DNA of 64,000 nucleotides from Corynebacterium lemuris (GCF_024919295.1 NZ_JANWTC010000001.1:434001-498000); one strand, 5' to 3'; counted from the first letter of the stretch, positions 20,175 through 28,827 are shown. Translations and numbers: made by a program. The notes: a model not told the origin generated them from the letters alone.

Positions 20175-21278
20175 TCAGCGACGGGAGGGTTCCGGTATTG
20201 GGGCGGTGGCGACCGTCGGCAGGCCCAGTGCCTGCTGCACAGGGCCCAGCTTCGCGTCCGTCTCCCGCACCTCCGCATCGGGGTCTGAGGCGGCGACGAT
20301 CCCGCCGCCGGCGTGTGCACTGACGGTCCGTCCCTGCACGACGGCGCTGCGGATGGTCACCCACCAGTCACCGTCGCCTGATTCCTCCGTCCAACCCACT
20401 GCGCCGGCGTAGAAACCGCGGTCGGGCTCCACTTCCCGCAGGACCGCCTGGGTGGTCGGGGTCGGGTGGCCGCCGATGGCGGGGGTGGGGTGCAGCGCGG
20501 ACGCAAGTTCCAGAGCGGTGATGTCCTGGTCGGCGAGGGTGCCGGTGATGCGGGTCCCCAGGTGCCAGGTGTGGGTGCTCCTGGTCAACGAGGGACCGAC
20601 CGGGATGTGGAGGTCCGTGCACAGGGGTGCGAGGATCCGGTTGATCTCCCCGGTGACGTAGGCATGTTCCTCGGCGTCCTTGGCGGAACCGAGCAGTTCT
20701 GCCGCCCGTGCCCGGTCCTCCTCCGGATCGGCTGCACGGGGCACGGTGCCTGCGAGCGGGTGCGAGATGATGCTGCGCCCCCGCCGGGAGATGAGCAGTT
20801 CCGGGGTGGATCCGACAAGTGTGGCACCACGGTGGGTGGGGCCGGCGGGGGAGAGGTCGACCAGGTGGCCGTTGCCACCCGGGGAATTCTCCAGGAAGCG
20901 GCGCAACAGCACCTCCGGGTCCACTGCATCGTCGAAGAGGTAGCGCACCTGCCGGGAGAGGACGATCTTGTCGAAGTCCCCCTCCCGGATGCGGCGGATG
21001 GCCTCCCGCACCCGTTCCGCATGATCATGTTCGGTGGGCAGCTTCTCGGCCGCGAGGAACCCCGGAAGCGGGGCCCGGGGCAGGTCCGGCGCATCAGTGC
21101 CGAGGGTCTCGGGGGTGAACAGGACGGCGGGGTCGTCAGCGTGGAAGGGTAGGGCCCCGACCACCGGGCCCTGCCCGCGGCGCAGAGCCTGGTTCGCCGC
21201 GGAGGCGTCCGACCATCGGGAACGGATACCGCGGGCGCTCAACTCCCGCCTGGGAGTGCGCAGTATGAAAGAGTGCAT
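20175..21278 (-). CDS. Isochorismate synthase
   Basis: 367 residues, chorismate-binding enzyme family (EntC/DhbC/MenF type), which converts chorismate to isochorismate. Conserved elements are DFDKIVLSRQVRYLF with the catalytic-region lysine, SHPLAGTVPRAADPEED, EHAYVTGEINRILAPLC, LHPTPAIGGHPTP and GFYAGAVGWTEESGDGDWW. With the isochorismatase 5 nt upstream and a dehydrogenase before that, the substrate flow is to 2,3-dihydroxybenzoate and so to a catechol siderophore, not menaquinone. Expression should follow the iron-regulated promoter at 21997-22025. Confidence 0.88.
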   Translation of the reverse strand: MHSFILRTPRRELSARGIRSRWSDASAANQALRRGQGPVVGALPFHADDPAVLFTPETLGTDAPDLPRAPLPGFLAAEKLPTEHDHAERVREAIRRIREGDFDKIVLSRQVRYLFDDAVDPEVLLRRFLENSPGGNGHLVDLSPAGPTHRGATLVGSTPELLISRRGRSIISHPLAGTVPRAADPEEDRARAAELLGSAKDAEEHAYVTGEINRILAPLCTDLHIPVGPSLTRSTHTWHLGTRITGTLADQDITALELASALHPTPAIGGHPTPTTQAVLREVEPDRGFYAGAVGWTEESGDGDWWVTIRSAVVQGRTVSAHAGGGIVAASDPDAEVRETDAKLGPVQQALGLPTVATAPIPEPSRR

Positions 21279-21283
21279 GGTTC

Positions 21284-21934
21284 TCAGGCCTCCGGGCTGG
21301 TCGGGGCCGAGGTCAGCTGTTCGAGAACCCGGGTGGTCGGGAGGGCGACCCCGCAGCGGCGGGCCACCCAGTCGATGGTGTTGTGGTGGTCTGCGGCGGT
21401 GAAATCGGCGATACCGTCGGTGACCAGGAACGGGGCCACGTCATTCATGAATGCGTCGACGGCGCTGACCTGGCACCCCATGTGGCCGTAGACACCGGTG
21501 ATGATGAGCTGGTCCCTGCCGGCGAAGGCCAGGGCGTGGCGCAGGTCCGTGCGTGCGAAGGCGGAGTAACGCCACTTGGTCACCACGTGGTGGTGCTCCC
21601 GGGGTGCGAGGTCCCCGACGATCGCGGCCTCCTCCTCGGTCCGGATGCCCTCGCCCCAGAACTCGCTGAGCAGTCCGCGGCGGGACTGCTGCTGGCGGGG
21701 CGGCTGGGCGGAGTAGAAGACCGGGACACCGGTGTCGTCTGCGGCGTCGATCAGCCGTCTGATGTTGGGGAGGACGGTGTCCATGGGGGAGGCGGAGGTG
21801 TCGTAGGCCTCGATGAAATAACTCTGCATGTCATGGACGAGCAGGGCACAGCGCTGCGGATCCAGACTCCATCTGGCTGCCGGGGAGATCGGGGCAGCGG
21901 GCAGGGGGTAGGGCGCTATCCGGGGAATGGCCAT
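21284..21934 (-). CDS. Isochorismatase (EntB/DhbB type, lyase domain only)
   Basis: 216 residues, cysteine-hydrolase superfamily. It hydrolyses isochorismate to 2,3-dihydro-2,3-dihydroxybenzoate and pyruvate. ALLVHDMQSYFIEAYD, the central VVTKWRYSAFARTDLRHALA and ITGVYGHMGCQVSAVDAFMND show the Asp, Lys and Cys-region signatures. The length stops at the lyase domain: the aryl carrier protein that follows in E. coli EntB is missing. ATG at 21934 is supported by GAAGGAG; upstream codons run into the promoter and iron box. Confidence 0.88.
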   Translation of the reverse strand: MAIPRIAPYPLPAAPISPAARWSLDPQRCALLVHDMQSYFIEAYDTSASPMDTVLPNIRRLIDAADDTGVPVFYSAQPPRQQQSRRGLLSEFWGEGIRTEEEAAIVGDLAPREHHHVVTKWRYSAFARTDLRHALAFAGRDQLIITGVYGHMGCQVSAVDAFMNDVAPFLVTDGIADFTAADHHNTIDWVARRCGVALPTTRVLEQLTSAPTSPEA

Positions 21935-21996
21935 GGCGGTGGTGTGCTCCTTCGTGGGGTGGATCCGGGGTGGACGCAACGCATCCAGCCCCCTGG

Positions 21997-22025
21997 AAGT
22001 TAGCCAAGGCTGTCCTAAATGACAA
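21997..22025 (-). promoter_or_regulatory. Promoter of the isochorismatase-isochorismate synthase pair
   Basis: On the minus strand TTGTCA (22025 to 22020), exactly 17 nt, TAACTT (22002 to 21997). The DtxR-like box at 22000-22018 fills the spacer and reaches into the -10, the arrangement expected for an iron-repressed promoter. Confidence 0.65.
22000..22018. promoter_or_regulatory. DtxR/IdeR-type iron box in the entA-entB gap
   Basis: 19-nt imperfect palindrome TTAGCCAAGGCTGTCCTAA. Read on the minus strand it matches the DtxR consensus TTAGGTTAGCCTAACCTAA at 14 of 19 positions by my count, including both outer TTAGG/CTAA arms. It overlaps the promoter spacer, so Fe-loaded DtxR should block transcription. 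Confidence 0.7.
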
Positions 22026-22068
22026 GAGGGTGAATTTTCACCGCCTCCCCCGCATCGGGCGGGGCGGT

Positions 22069-22824
22069 TCAACTGTCGAGTGTGGCACCGCCGTCGACCC
22101 GTAGATCATGCATCGTGATGTGCTTCGCCGCCGGCGAGATGAGGAACAGGCAGGCTGCGGCGATGTCCGCCGGATCAGCCACCCGGCCGAGGGGGATGCC
22201 CAGCCGGAAATGCTCCGGCGCTCCGGCGATCACGTCTCCGAGATGGGCCTCGGCGGGCTGCGGTGAGTCGGCCGGCCACATGCCGCGCAGCATGGGGGTG
22301 TCGGTGGAGCCGGGGGAGACGATGTTGCAGCGCACGCCATGCGGGGCGCATTCCAGGGCCAGGGTCCGCAGCCAGGAGGTGGCGGCAGCCTTGGACAGCC
22401 CGTAGCTGGCCATTCCGGCCCGCGGCACGGCGGCTGCGTTCGAGGAGATTGCGACGATTGCACCCTCCCCGCGCTCGACCATGCGGCGGGCCACTGCGGA
22501 GCAGGTGGTCACCGTGCCCGTGAGATTGATGCGCACGGACTGCTCGAGGGTGGCCGGGTCCGGGTGCAGTGCGGAATCGGCGAGAAGCGTACCCGCGCAG
22601 TGGATGAGGGCGTCGAGGGGGCCATGCCGCTCCTCGAGGCTGGACAGCGCCGCCGCCACCCCTGCCGGGTCGGTGACGTCGTGTTCCGGGATGTCCCACG
22701 CATGGGCGGTGTGACCTGCCTGCCGGAGCAGGTCCACCGCGGCGGACCCGATTCCGCCCCCGGCACCCGTGACGAGGACGTTGAGCGGGGTGGTCGGGGT
22801 GGGGTGTAGGAGGCTGTCTGTCAT
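22069..22824 (-). CDS. 2,3-dihydro-2,3-dihydroxybenzoate dehydrogenase (SDR, EntA type)
   Basis: 251-residue short-chain dehydrogenase that would oxidise 2,3-dihydro-DHB to 2,3-dihydroxybenzoate with NAD. Rossmann motif [17 protein letters not shown]-equivalent IHCAGTLL, Ser region [10 protein letters not shown], catalytic YGLSK (Tyr and Lys), and the C-terminal [10 protein letters not shown] are present. The DHB-specific call rests on linkage to the isochorismatase and isochorismate synthase genes. The ATG at 22824 lies 8 nt after a TAGGCT -10 and has no ribosome site; an upstream ATG at 22854 would fall inside the iron box. Confidence 0.82.
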   Translation of the reverse strand: MTDSLLHPTPTTPLNVLVTGAGGGIGSAAVDLLRQAGHTAHAWDIPEHDVTDPAGVAAALSSLEERHGPLDALIHCAGTLLADSALHPDPATLEQSVRINLTGTVTTCSAVARRMVERGEGAIVAISSNAAAVPRAGMASYGLSKAAATSWLRTLALECAPHGVRCNIVSPGSTDTPMLRGMWPADSPQPAEAHLGDVIAGAPEHFRLGIPLGRVADPADIAAACLFLISPAAKHITMHDLRVDGGATLDS

Positions 22825-22832
22825 GGAGACTG

Positions 22833-22838
22833 AGCCTA
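22833..22838 (-). promoter_or_regulatory. Candidate -10 element of the dehydrogenase gene
   Basis: TAGGCT on the minus strand, 8 nt before the ATG at 22824, implying a nearly leaderless mRNA. Its -35 region would fall inside the iron box at 22854-22872. Confidence 0.45.
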
Positions 22839-22853
22839 GCGCAGGCCCCCGCA

Positions 22854-22872
22854 TAAGGTGAGCCTGCCCTTA
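22854..22872. promoter_or_regulatory. Second DtxR/IdeR-type iron box, upstream of the DHB dehydrogenase
   Basis: TAAGGTGAGCCTGCCCTTA, 19 nt, matches the DtxR consensus at 14 of 19 positions by my count, with the core AGCCT intact. It lies where the -35 of the minus-strand promoter should be. Confidence 0.65.
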
Positions 22873-23000
22873 GGTGAGGGGTGGGGGCTGTCCGGGCGGA
22901 TCACGCCCGCAGACAACCCACCGGTTCCGAGGATGTCTCGATCTCACCCCATTCCTGCAGACAACCCCCAGGTGAGGGGCCCACATGCTTTACTGGGCCC

Positions 23001-23924
23001 ATGGCATCCCTGGGCAGGTGGAAACGACTCGGCAGCGGACTGGCCGCAATGGTCCTGGGTGTGGGATCCCTCATCTCCTGCGGGCTCCCCGAGGCCACCC
23101 CCGTCGTGGAGATCTTACGGGCCCAGGCGCGTGCGCACGGACTGGAACAGCGCATCGACTACCGGGCGCAGGCCAGCGGACTATTGGGTGACTATCCCAC
23201 CGCGGTCTCCACCTGGGAGGATGCCACCCGGGAGAACGTGCGGGCGATGGTCGCCCTGCTGCAGGAGAACACCGAGGCCACCCGGGAGGGGGGATTCCGG
23301 AACTTCAACTTCCACGTCAACCTCTATGTCGGCCAGACCCGCCTGGAGATGCGCCACGCCCCCTCCGATGAACTGGCCGGGGTGCTCATCGACCTGATCG
23401 CACCGGGTGTGGAGCGAGTTTCCGCTGTCTCCCCCGGCCATCTGGACGTCGCCATCGAAGAACACGCCCACGGACACCTGGTGGCCGGGGCGGAGCGGGT
23501 GGGGGATTCGCTGGTCTCCTCGCGCGAGGAGGCGGGCCTGTCGACTGCGCCTTATCTTGAGGTGCGGACGTCAGGATGGCCGGCCACCCTGGTCCTCCAG
23601 GCCACAGCGCAGCACCCCCTCACGCAGGACCACTTCCGCAGGCACCTGGACCTGGCCGCGGAGCTCCAGTCAGCTGCGGAGCCCATGCGGCTGTCCCGCA
23701 TCCTGGTCCGCGCGGGGGAGGGGTTGGAGCTCACCGTCGACCATGGGCTCTTCGACCCCGTCCTGTTCACCACCCTCACCGAGACCGCCCCCGCCGGCAC
23801 TGCCCTGACCGTGCGCGCGCAGACCGGTTCAGCCCTGCACGCCGTCATCGGGGGAACCTCCCCGGAACCTCCGCGGAATACGGCGGAGAAACAGCTGCGG
23901 GGGATCGTCGAGAAGCAGCTTTAG
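23001..23924 (+). CDS. Putative lipoprotein
   Basis: 307 residues. The N-terminus is a lipoprotein signal: basic GRWKRLGSG, hydrophobic LAAMVLGVGSLISC, and a lipobox LISC with the acylated Cys at about residue 27. The mature part has no family I recognise; it is helical at first (EILRAQARAHGLEQRI) with a FNFHVNLYVGQTRLEMRH strand segment. The ATG at 23001 is 6 nt after TTTACT and has no ribosome site, so the mRNA may be leaderless. A role in iron uptake is possible from position but not shown. Confidence 0.65.
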   Translation: MASLGRWKRLGSGLAAMVLGVGSLISCGLPEATPVVEILRAQARAHGLEQRIDYRAQASGLLGDYPTAVSTWEDATRENVRAMVALLQENTEATREGGFRNFNFHVNLYVGQTRLEMRHAPSDELAGVLIDLIAPGVERVSAVSPGHLDVAIEEHAHGHLVAGAERVGDSLVSSREEAGLSTAPYLEVRTSGWPATLVLQATAQHPLTQDHFRRHLDLAAELQSAAEPMRLSRILVRAGEGLELTVDHGLFDPVLFTTLTETAPAGTALTVRAQTGSALHAVIGGTSPEPPRNTAEKQLRGIVEKQL

Positions 23925-24062
23925 GCCGCAGCCGGGATTTGGATTCCGGCCTGCAGATATGGTTCACTGTCCAGGTTGACCGTACTGGTCGTTGAGGTGT
24001 GCTTATTTTCCGGGCCCCTCAGCGAGACCCCTCGACCGCCAGCTGTTCCGCAGGCAGGTTCG

Positions 24063-24093
24063 TTGACAGGTTCGGGAAGCAAGCAAGACATAG
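24063..24093 (+). promoter_or_regulatory. Candidate spc-operon promoter before rplN
   Basis: A perfect TTGACA (24063-24068) is followed 17-19 nt later by weak -10 candidates (GACATA/ACATAG, 24087-24093). A second -35-like TTGACC lies at 23976-23981. A promoter must exist here because the S10 operon is terminated 5 kb upstream. Confidence 0.45.
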
Positions 24094-24152
24094 ACCAGGT
24101 GCGTCCAGGCCGGAAATCTGGCGCACATCAATCCAGGTCAAGGAGACCCATC

Positions 24153-24521
24153 GTGATCCAGCAGGAATCGCGTCTCAAGGTCGCCGACAACACCGGTGCA
24201 CGGGAGATCCTGTGCATCCGCGTGCTCGGCGGTTCCGGTCGACGCTTTGCTGGCATTGGCGACACCATCGTCGCCACTGTCAAGGAGGCCGCCCCGGGCG
24301 GCAACGTGAAGGCCGGCGAAATCGTCAAGGCCGTCATTGTCCGCGCCAAGAAGGAGACCCGTCGTACCGACGGCTCCTACATCCGTTTCGATGAGAACGC
24401 TGCCGTTATCATCAAGCCTGACAACGAGCCCCGCGGTACCCGCATCTTCGGCCCTGTCGCACGCGAACTGCGCGACAAGAAGTTCATGAAGATCGTGTCG
24501 CTGGCTCCGGAGGTGATCTAG
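24153..24521 (+). CDS. rplN: 50S ribosomal protein L14
   Basis: 122-residue L14, which forms an intersubunit bridge. [20 protein letters not shown] and the [20 protein letters not shown] segment are diagnostic, ending [19 protein letters not shown]. The GTG at 24153 has AAGGAG 8 nt upstream; family members start exactly here, so a longer in-frame ATG at 23976 is rejected. First gene of a spc operon that stands apart from S10. Confidence 0.97.
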   Translation: MIQQESRLKVADNTGAREILCIRVLGGSGRRFAGIGDTIVATVKEAAPGGNVKAGEIVKAVIVRAKKETRRTDGSYIRFDENAAVIIKPDNEPRGTRIFGPVARELRDKKFMKIVSLAPEVI

Positions 24522-24836
24522 TTGAAGATTCACAAGGGCGATATGGTCCTCGTCATCTCTGGCCCCGATAAGGGCGCCAAGGGCAAGGTCATCCAGGCGT
24601 TCCCGAAGGCCGACAAGGTCCTCGTCGAGGGCGTCAACCGCATCAAGAAGCACGTCGCCGACTCCTCTCAGGAGCGTGGCGCACAGTCCGGCGGCATCGT
24701 CACCCAGGAGGCACCGATCCACGTCTCCAACGTGATGGTCATCGACTCGGACGGCGACCCGACCCGCGTCGGCTACCGCTTCGACGAGAACGGCAAGAAG
24801 GTCCGTATCTCGCGTCGTAACGGGAAGGACATCTAG
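24522..24836 (+). CDS. rplX: 50S ribosomal protein L24
   Basis: 104-residue L24, an assembly initiator with a KOW motif ([20 protein letters not shown]). It continues [16 protein letters not shown] and ends in EKVRISR-like [14 protein letters not shown]. The start codon is TTG, directly after the rplN stop, and is preceded by GGAGGTGATC, a ten-base match to the 16S anti-Shine-Dalgarno tail encoded in the last codons of rplN; the strong site probably offsets the weak start codon. Confidence 0.96.
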   Translation: MKIHKGDMVLVISGPDKGAKGKVIQAFPKADKVLVEGVNRIKKHVADSSQERGAQSGGIVTQEAPIHVSNVMVIDSDGDPTRVGYRFDENGKKVRISRRNGKDI

Positions 24837-24838
24837 GC

Positions 24839-25393
24839 ATGAGCGAGAACTACACCCCCCGTCTCAAGACCCGCTACCGCGAGGAGATCCGCACCAAGCT
24901 CGGTGAGGAATTCTCCTTCGACAACGTCATGCAGATCCCCGGCGTCGAGAAGGTCATCGTCAACATGGGCGTCGGCGACGCCGCCCGCGACTCCAAGCTG
25001 ATCAACGGTGCCCTCGAGGACCTCACCCTGATCACCGGCCAGAAGCCGCAGCTGCGTCGCGCCAAGCAGTCCATCGCGAACTTCAAGCTCCGCGAGGGCA
25101 TGCCGATCGGCGCGAAGGTCACCCTGCGCGGCGACCGCATGTGGGAGTTCCTGGACCGTCTGCTGACCGTGGCCCTGCCGCGTATCCGTGACTTCCGCGG
25201 TCTCTCCGACCAGCAGTTCGACGGCCACGGCAACTACACCTTCGGCCTCACCGAGCAGACCATGTTCTACGAGATCGACGTCGACAAGATCGACCGCCCG
25301 CGTGGTATGGACATCACCGTCGTCACCACCGCAACTGACAACGACGAGGGTCGTGCTCTGCTCCGCGAGCTCGGCTTCCCGTTCAAGAAGTAG
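24839..25393 (+). CDS. rplE: 50S ribosomal protein L5
   Basis: 184-residue L5, a 5S rRNA-binding protein of the central protuberance. [19 protein letters not shown], the [20 protein letters not shown] segment, [20 protein letters not shown] and [12 protein letters not shown] are diagnostic. It starts 2 nt after rplX. In most bacteria rpsN and rpsH would follow; here a terminator and a 6.3-kb accessory block intervene. Confidence 0.97.
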   Translation: MSENYTPRLKTRYREEIRTKLGEEFSFDNVMQIPGVEKVIVNMGVGDAARDSKLINGALEDLTLITGQKPQLRRAKQSIANFKLREGMPIGAKVTLRGDRMWEFLDRLLTVALPRIRDFRGLSDQQFDGHGNYTFGLTEQTMFYEIDVDKIDRPRGMDITVVTTATDNDEGRALLRELGFPFKK

Positions 25394-25420
25394 TCACCTG
25401 CTTCGCAGTTGAATCAGCGA

Positions 25421-25450
25421 CGCCCCCTGGTACCCCGGTACCAGGGGGCG
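25421..25450 (+). terminator. Terminator-like hairpin after rplE
   Basis: CGCCCCCTGGTACC (25421-25434) and GGTACCAGGGGGCG (25437-25450) form a perfect stem with a tiny loop; TTCGTGATT follows. The stem is very stable though the T-run is poor. Confidence 0.75.
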
Positions 25451-25510
25451 TTCGTGATTCATGTTCTCTCCCGGATTCCTCAGTTCGCCCAGGAGCCCTA
25501 AGCTGCGGGC

Positions 25511-25843
25511 ATGGGAAAATTTCTCGCGATATTCAACGGCTCGGCCACCGAAGAAGAACGTGGCAGCCTCACCCCGGAGGCGAACGCCGAGTTCCTCCAC
25601 AGATGGGCGGCCTGGGCGGACTCCGTCGGGGACTCACTGGTTGATCCGGGCGCGCCGCTGCATCAGAAGATACGCCTCACCTCGACCGGTGCAGACCGCT
25701 TCGAGGACACCAAGGTCGCGTACGCGATTGTCGAGGCCCCGTCTCAGGAGCAGGCCCTGCAGATGTTCGCCACGCACCCGCATCTCGGCCTCCTGCCGGG
25801 CAACTCGATCGATGTGCTCGAGTGCCCGTCCCCGCCGGCCTGA
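25511..25843 (+). CDS. YCII-related hypothetical protein
   Basis: 110-residue soluble protein with the layout of YCII/DGPF-type dimeric alpha-beta proteins: KFLAIFNGSATEEERGSL, a WAAWADSVGDSLVDPGAPLH segment, YAIVEAPSQEQALQMFATHP and a C-terminal strand ending IDVLECP. Enzymatic function is unknown in the family. ATG 25511 stands 6 nt after TAAGCT (25499-25504) with no ribosome site, suggesting leaderless translation. It faces the MFS gene tail to tail. Confidence 0.65.
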   Translation: MGKFLAIFNGSATEEERGSLTPEANAEFLHRWAAWADSVGDSLVDPGAPLHQKIRLTSTGADRFEDTKVAYAIVEAPSQEQALQMFATHPHLGLLPGNSIDVLECPSPPA

Positions 25844-25855
25844 ACGGAGGGTGCC

Positions 25856-27328
25856 TCAGACCTTCTCCTCCTGACCTGCGTTGTCGGGGATGAACAGGAT
25901 GATGGAGGCCAGGGCGATCAGGCCCATGATGAGGTTTGCGGCGAGACCGACCATACCGGCTTCACGGATGGCGATATTTTCCTGCCGGCCGGCGAAGGTG
26001 ATTGCCTCACCGACGATCTCCATGCCACCTTCCTGCAGGGCGGTGAAGAGAGCGGCGGAGATGGCCACGCCGAAAGCGGCACCCAACGATGAGGCCATCT
26101 TGTAGATGCCCGACCCCGAGCCCGCCTGGTCCTCCGGCAGGGCCGAGAGCGCGGCATCGGTCGACGGCGTCGCATAAAACGCCAGACCGAGCCCGAACAG
26201 CGAGTACGCGATGACTGCGAGGATCTCGTAGGTGCCCTGCATGAGGTTCGTGGCCATGAGCAGGAGGATGGACAGCAGCACGATGAGGGTGCCCCAGATC
26301 ATGGGCTTCTTCGCCCCGAACTTCTGCAGCAGCTTCTCACCGACGCGGATGAAGGCGATGATGAAGATCGCATAACCGAGGGTGAGGTACCCGGCTCGTG
26401 CCGCCGACATTCCGCCCGCGCCCTGCAGGACCCACAGGGAGACAGCCAGGGTGCCGGCGGTGGCGTTGAGGAGGAAGTTGGAGATCGTCGCACCGGTGAA
26501 CACCATGTTCCTGAACAAACCGAAGTTGACGAAGGGGGCGGAGATGGTCAGTTCGTGGCGGACGAAGAATGTGATGGCCACCACGAACAGGGCGAGCAGC
26601 CCCCAGGTGATCATGCTGGTCCAGCCGATATCGGAACCCTGGGTGACCACGATCTGCAGGGCGATCATGGCGACGGCGAAGGAGATGATGCCCGACCAGT
26701 CGGTACGGCTGGTGGAGCCTGCAGCCGGCGCGGATTCCGGGATGTGGCGCATGAGCAGAATCGACAGCACAGACACGATCGCGCCCAGAACGAAGATGGA
26801 GCGCCATCCCAGCACAGTGGAGGCGAGGAAACCTCCGAAGATGGAGCAGAGACCGGAGCCGCCCCACGAGCCGATCGACCACATCGAGACGGCGCGCTGG
26901 CGGGCTTTACCCTCCCAGTAGGTCTTCACGAGGGCCATGGTGGCGGGCATGATGCATGCGGCCGAAAGACCCTGGAGAATGCGGCCGAGCAGAACAAGGG
27001 GGGTGGCGAGGCCACCGAAGGCCAGGGCGATCATCAGCGAGCCGACGATGTTGAGGATGTTGCCGATCAGCGCGATCTTGACCCGCCCGGTCTTGTCTGC
27101 CAGGCCACCGGCGACGACGATGAAGATGCCGGAGAACAGCGCGGCCAGGGCGATGGCGATGTTCATGGTGGACATCGGCATGTCCATGTCCTCGGCCATC
27201 ACCGGGCCGATATTGAGGGTGGTCTGCGCGAAAAGCCAGAAGGTGACGACAGCCAGGACAATACCCAGCAGAGCTCTGTCGTCCCCCTTGAAGGTAGTTC
27301 CGCGGTCAACAGTGGTGGAGGTGGTCAT
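25856..27328 (-). CDS. MFS transporter, DHA2-like (14-TM) drug/metabolite exporter
   Basis: 490 residues with about 14 hydrophobic segments. The loop-2 motif GGLADKTGRVKIALIG, the helix-4 arginine in LLGRILQGLSAACIMPATMA and helix-5 GSWGGSGLCSIFGGFLAS (motif C-like) place it in the major facilitator superfamily, DHA2-type proton antiporters. The substrate is not predictable. It starts 6 nt after the stop of the M20 amidohydrolase gene with no ribosome site of its own, so it is probably coupled to it; export or uptake of a compound related to the amidohydrolase reaction is possible. Confidence 0.82.
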   Translation of the reverse strand: MTTSTTVDRGTTFKGDDRALLGIVLAVVTFWLFAQTTLNIGPVMAEDMDMPMSTMNIAIALAALFSGIFIVVAGGLADKTGRVKIALIGNILNIVGSLMIALAFGGLATPLVLLGRILQGLSAACIMPATMALVKTYWEGKARQRAVSMWSIGSWGGSGLCSIFGGFLASTVLGWRSIFVLGAIVSVLSILLMRHIPESAPAAGSTSRTDWSGIISFAVAMIALQIVVTQGSDIGWTSMITWGLLALFVVAITFFVRHELTISAPFVNFGLFRNMVFTGATISNFLLNATAGTLAVSLWVLQGAGGMSAARAGYLTLGYAIFIIAFIRVGEKLLQKFGAKKPMIWGTLIVLLSILLLMATNLMQGTYEILAVIAYSLFGLGLAFYATPSTDAALSALPEDQAGSGSGIYKMASSLGAAFGVAISAALFTALQEGGMEIVGEAITFAGRQENIAIREAGMVGLAANLIMGLIALASIILFIPDNAGQEEKV

Positions 27329-27334
27329 TGCCGG

Positions 27335-28576
27335 TCACACGCCCTTCGGGGTCAGCCAGGCGGCTGCCGCCACGACGGCGGCCTGCACACCGAGGTCAAG
27401 GGTGGGTTGGAGATCCGGTGCGAACGCCGGGTTGTGGTTTCCGGGGGCATTGGCCATGTCGGCGAAGCCGCCGATCCCCCAGTAGGTGTAGGGCACGCCG
27501 AGGGCATCCGGGATTACGGAGAAATCCTCGGAGGCGGGAACCGGCGTCAGATCGAGGGACCTCTCACCGAAGTACTCGTCGAAGGCGGCACGGACCGTGG
27601 CGGTGACGTCGGCGTTGTTGTCGGTGAGCGGGTAGGTGTCGTAGTACGTGAACTCCGGGTCCTGCGGGCTGCGGGCCGCGGCGCACTCATGGCGGACAAT
27701 CCTCTCGATCGCCTCGTGGATGTGCTTTTCGACGTCGCGGTCGTACGCCCGCGTATTGATGAGCAGCTCCGCGGACGCCGGAATGATGTTGGATTTGGTC
27801 CCGGCGTGGATTGCACCGACGGTGACCACTGCGGTCTCCCGGGCCGCGACCTCGCGGGACACGATGGTCTGCAGACGGACCACGATCGTGGAGGCCAGCA
27901 CCACGGGATCCACACCCAGTTCGGGCATGGAACCGTGGGACCCTTTACCGTGGACCACGACCCTGATGGAGGAGGCCGCGGACAGTACCGGTCCTGGCGT
28001 GGTGCCCACAGCGCCACCCGGCACGGAGGCCAGGACGTGCTGACCCAGGTAGACGTCCGGTTCCGGCATGACGTCGGCTATCCCGTTTGCCACCATGTCG
28101 CGTGCGCCGGCCGCGGTTTCCTCGGCGGGCTGGAACACCCCGACGAAGGTGCCCCGCCACACATCCCGGTGCCGGTGGAAGGCCAGACAGGCGCCCAGCA
28201 CTCCCATGATGTGGAAATCATGTCCGCATGCGTGGGCGACCGGGGTCTCCTCGCCGGTGGCCTCATTGATCTGGGTGGCGGTGGAGGCGTAGGGCTTGCC
28301 CGAGGCCTCCCGGACGGGCAGCCCGTCGATGTCGCCGCGCATGGCGACCACAGGGCCGGCACCGTTCTCGATCACGGCGACCAGGCCGGTGCGGCCGACC
28401 GGGTGGACGTCGATGCCCGCGGCCTCAAGCTCCGTCCGGATGCGGGCCGCGGTCTGGTCCTCCTGCAGGGACAGCTCAGGGTTCTGGTGGAAGTGGATGT
28501 AGAGATCCTCCCGGGCTTCCCGGGTGGGCTCCAGATCGCTGAGGAGAGTGGACACTGCATCATGGTTCAGACTCAT
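27335..28576 (-). CDS. M20 family amidohydrolase/peptidase
   Basis: 413 residues, M20D-type metal-dependent amidohydrolase related to hippurate, indole-acetyl-amino-acid and N-acyl-amino-acid hydrolases. Metal ligands are visible in HACGHDFHIM, in QPAEETAAGARDM (adjacent glutamates), and in the C-terminal GNHNPAF; the dimerisation domain is marked by GKGSHGSMPELGVDP. The ATG at 28576 is preferred because AGGAAG lies about 10 nt upstream; an earlier ATG at 28624 has no such site. It leads a two-gene operon with the MFS exporter. The acyl-amino-acid substrate is unknown. Confidence 0.85.
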   Translation of the reverse strand: MSLNHDAVSTLLSDLEPTREAREDLYIHFHQNPELSLQEDQTAARIRTELEAAGIDVHPVGRTGLVAVIENGAGPVVAMRGDIDGLPVREASGKPYASTATQINEATGEETPVAHACGHDFHIMGVLGACLAFHRHRDVWRGTFVGVFQPAEETAAGARDMVANGIADVMPEPDVYLGQHVLASVPGGAVGTTPGPVLSAASSIRVVVHGKGSHGSMPELGVDPVVLASTIVVRLQTIVSREVAARETAVVTVGAIHAGTKSNIIPASAELLINTRAYDRDVEKHIHEAIERIVRHECAAARSPQDPEFTYYDTYPLTDNNADVTATVRAAFDEYFGERSLDLTPVPASEDFSVIPDALGVPYTYWGIGGFADMANAPGNHNPAFAPDLQPTLDLGVQAAVVAAAAWLTPKGV

Positions 28577-28684
28577 GCTGACATCTTCCTGTTCTGCGGG
28601 CCATCCCGTGGATACAGACGTCACCGGGTCGGCGCGGCGGTTGTCGTCCTGTCCGACCTCCTGCCGGGGGACTGGGCGTCCCCC

Positions 28685-28690
28685 ATTCTA
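28685..28690 (-). promoter_or_regulatory. Candidate -10 of the M20-MFS operon
   Basis: TAGAAT followed by GGGG on the minus strand is a close match to the corynebacterial extended -10 style; the -35 is poor. It would give a leader of about 100 nt. Confidence 0.4.
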
Positions 28691-28827
28691 TGTCTGGCCC
28701 CCTCCGCCGCAGAGGAGCATGATTTCGTTCACGGGGAGTTCACCTGATCGTTTCATTCCGGAACTCGCCGGGGCCGTTGACCTGCTGGTATCGGATCCGG
28801 AAAGGGGGGATCGTCAGGGAGGGGGAA

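Noticed and set aside
22909..22967. Direct repeat GCAGACAACCC at 22909 and 22957
   Set aside because: Two copies only, no palindromic structure and not positioned at a promoter; noted as probably coincidental.
26555..28747. 730-codon plus-strand frame antisense to the MFS and M20 genes
   Set aside because: Gly/Asp/His-rich shadow translation; both minus-strand genes have intact family motifs.
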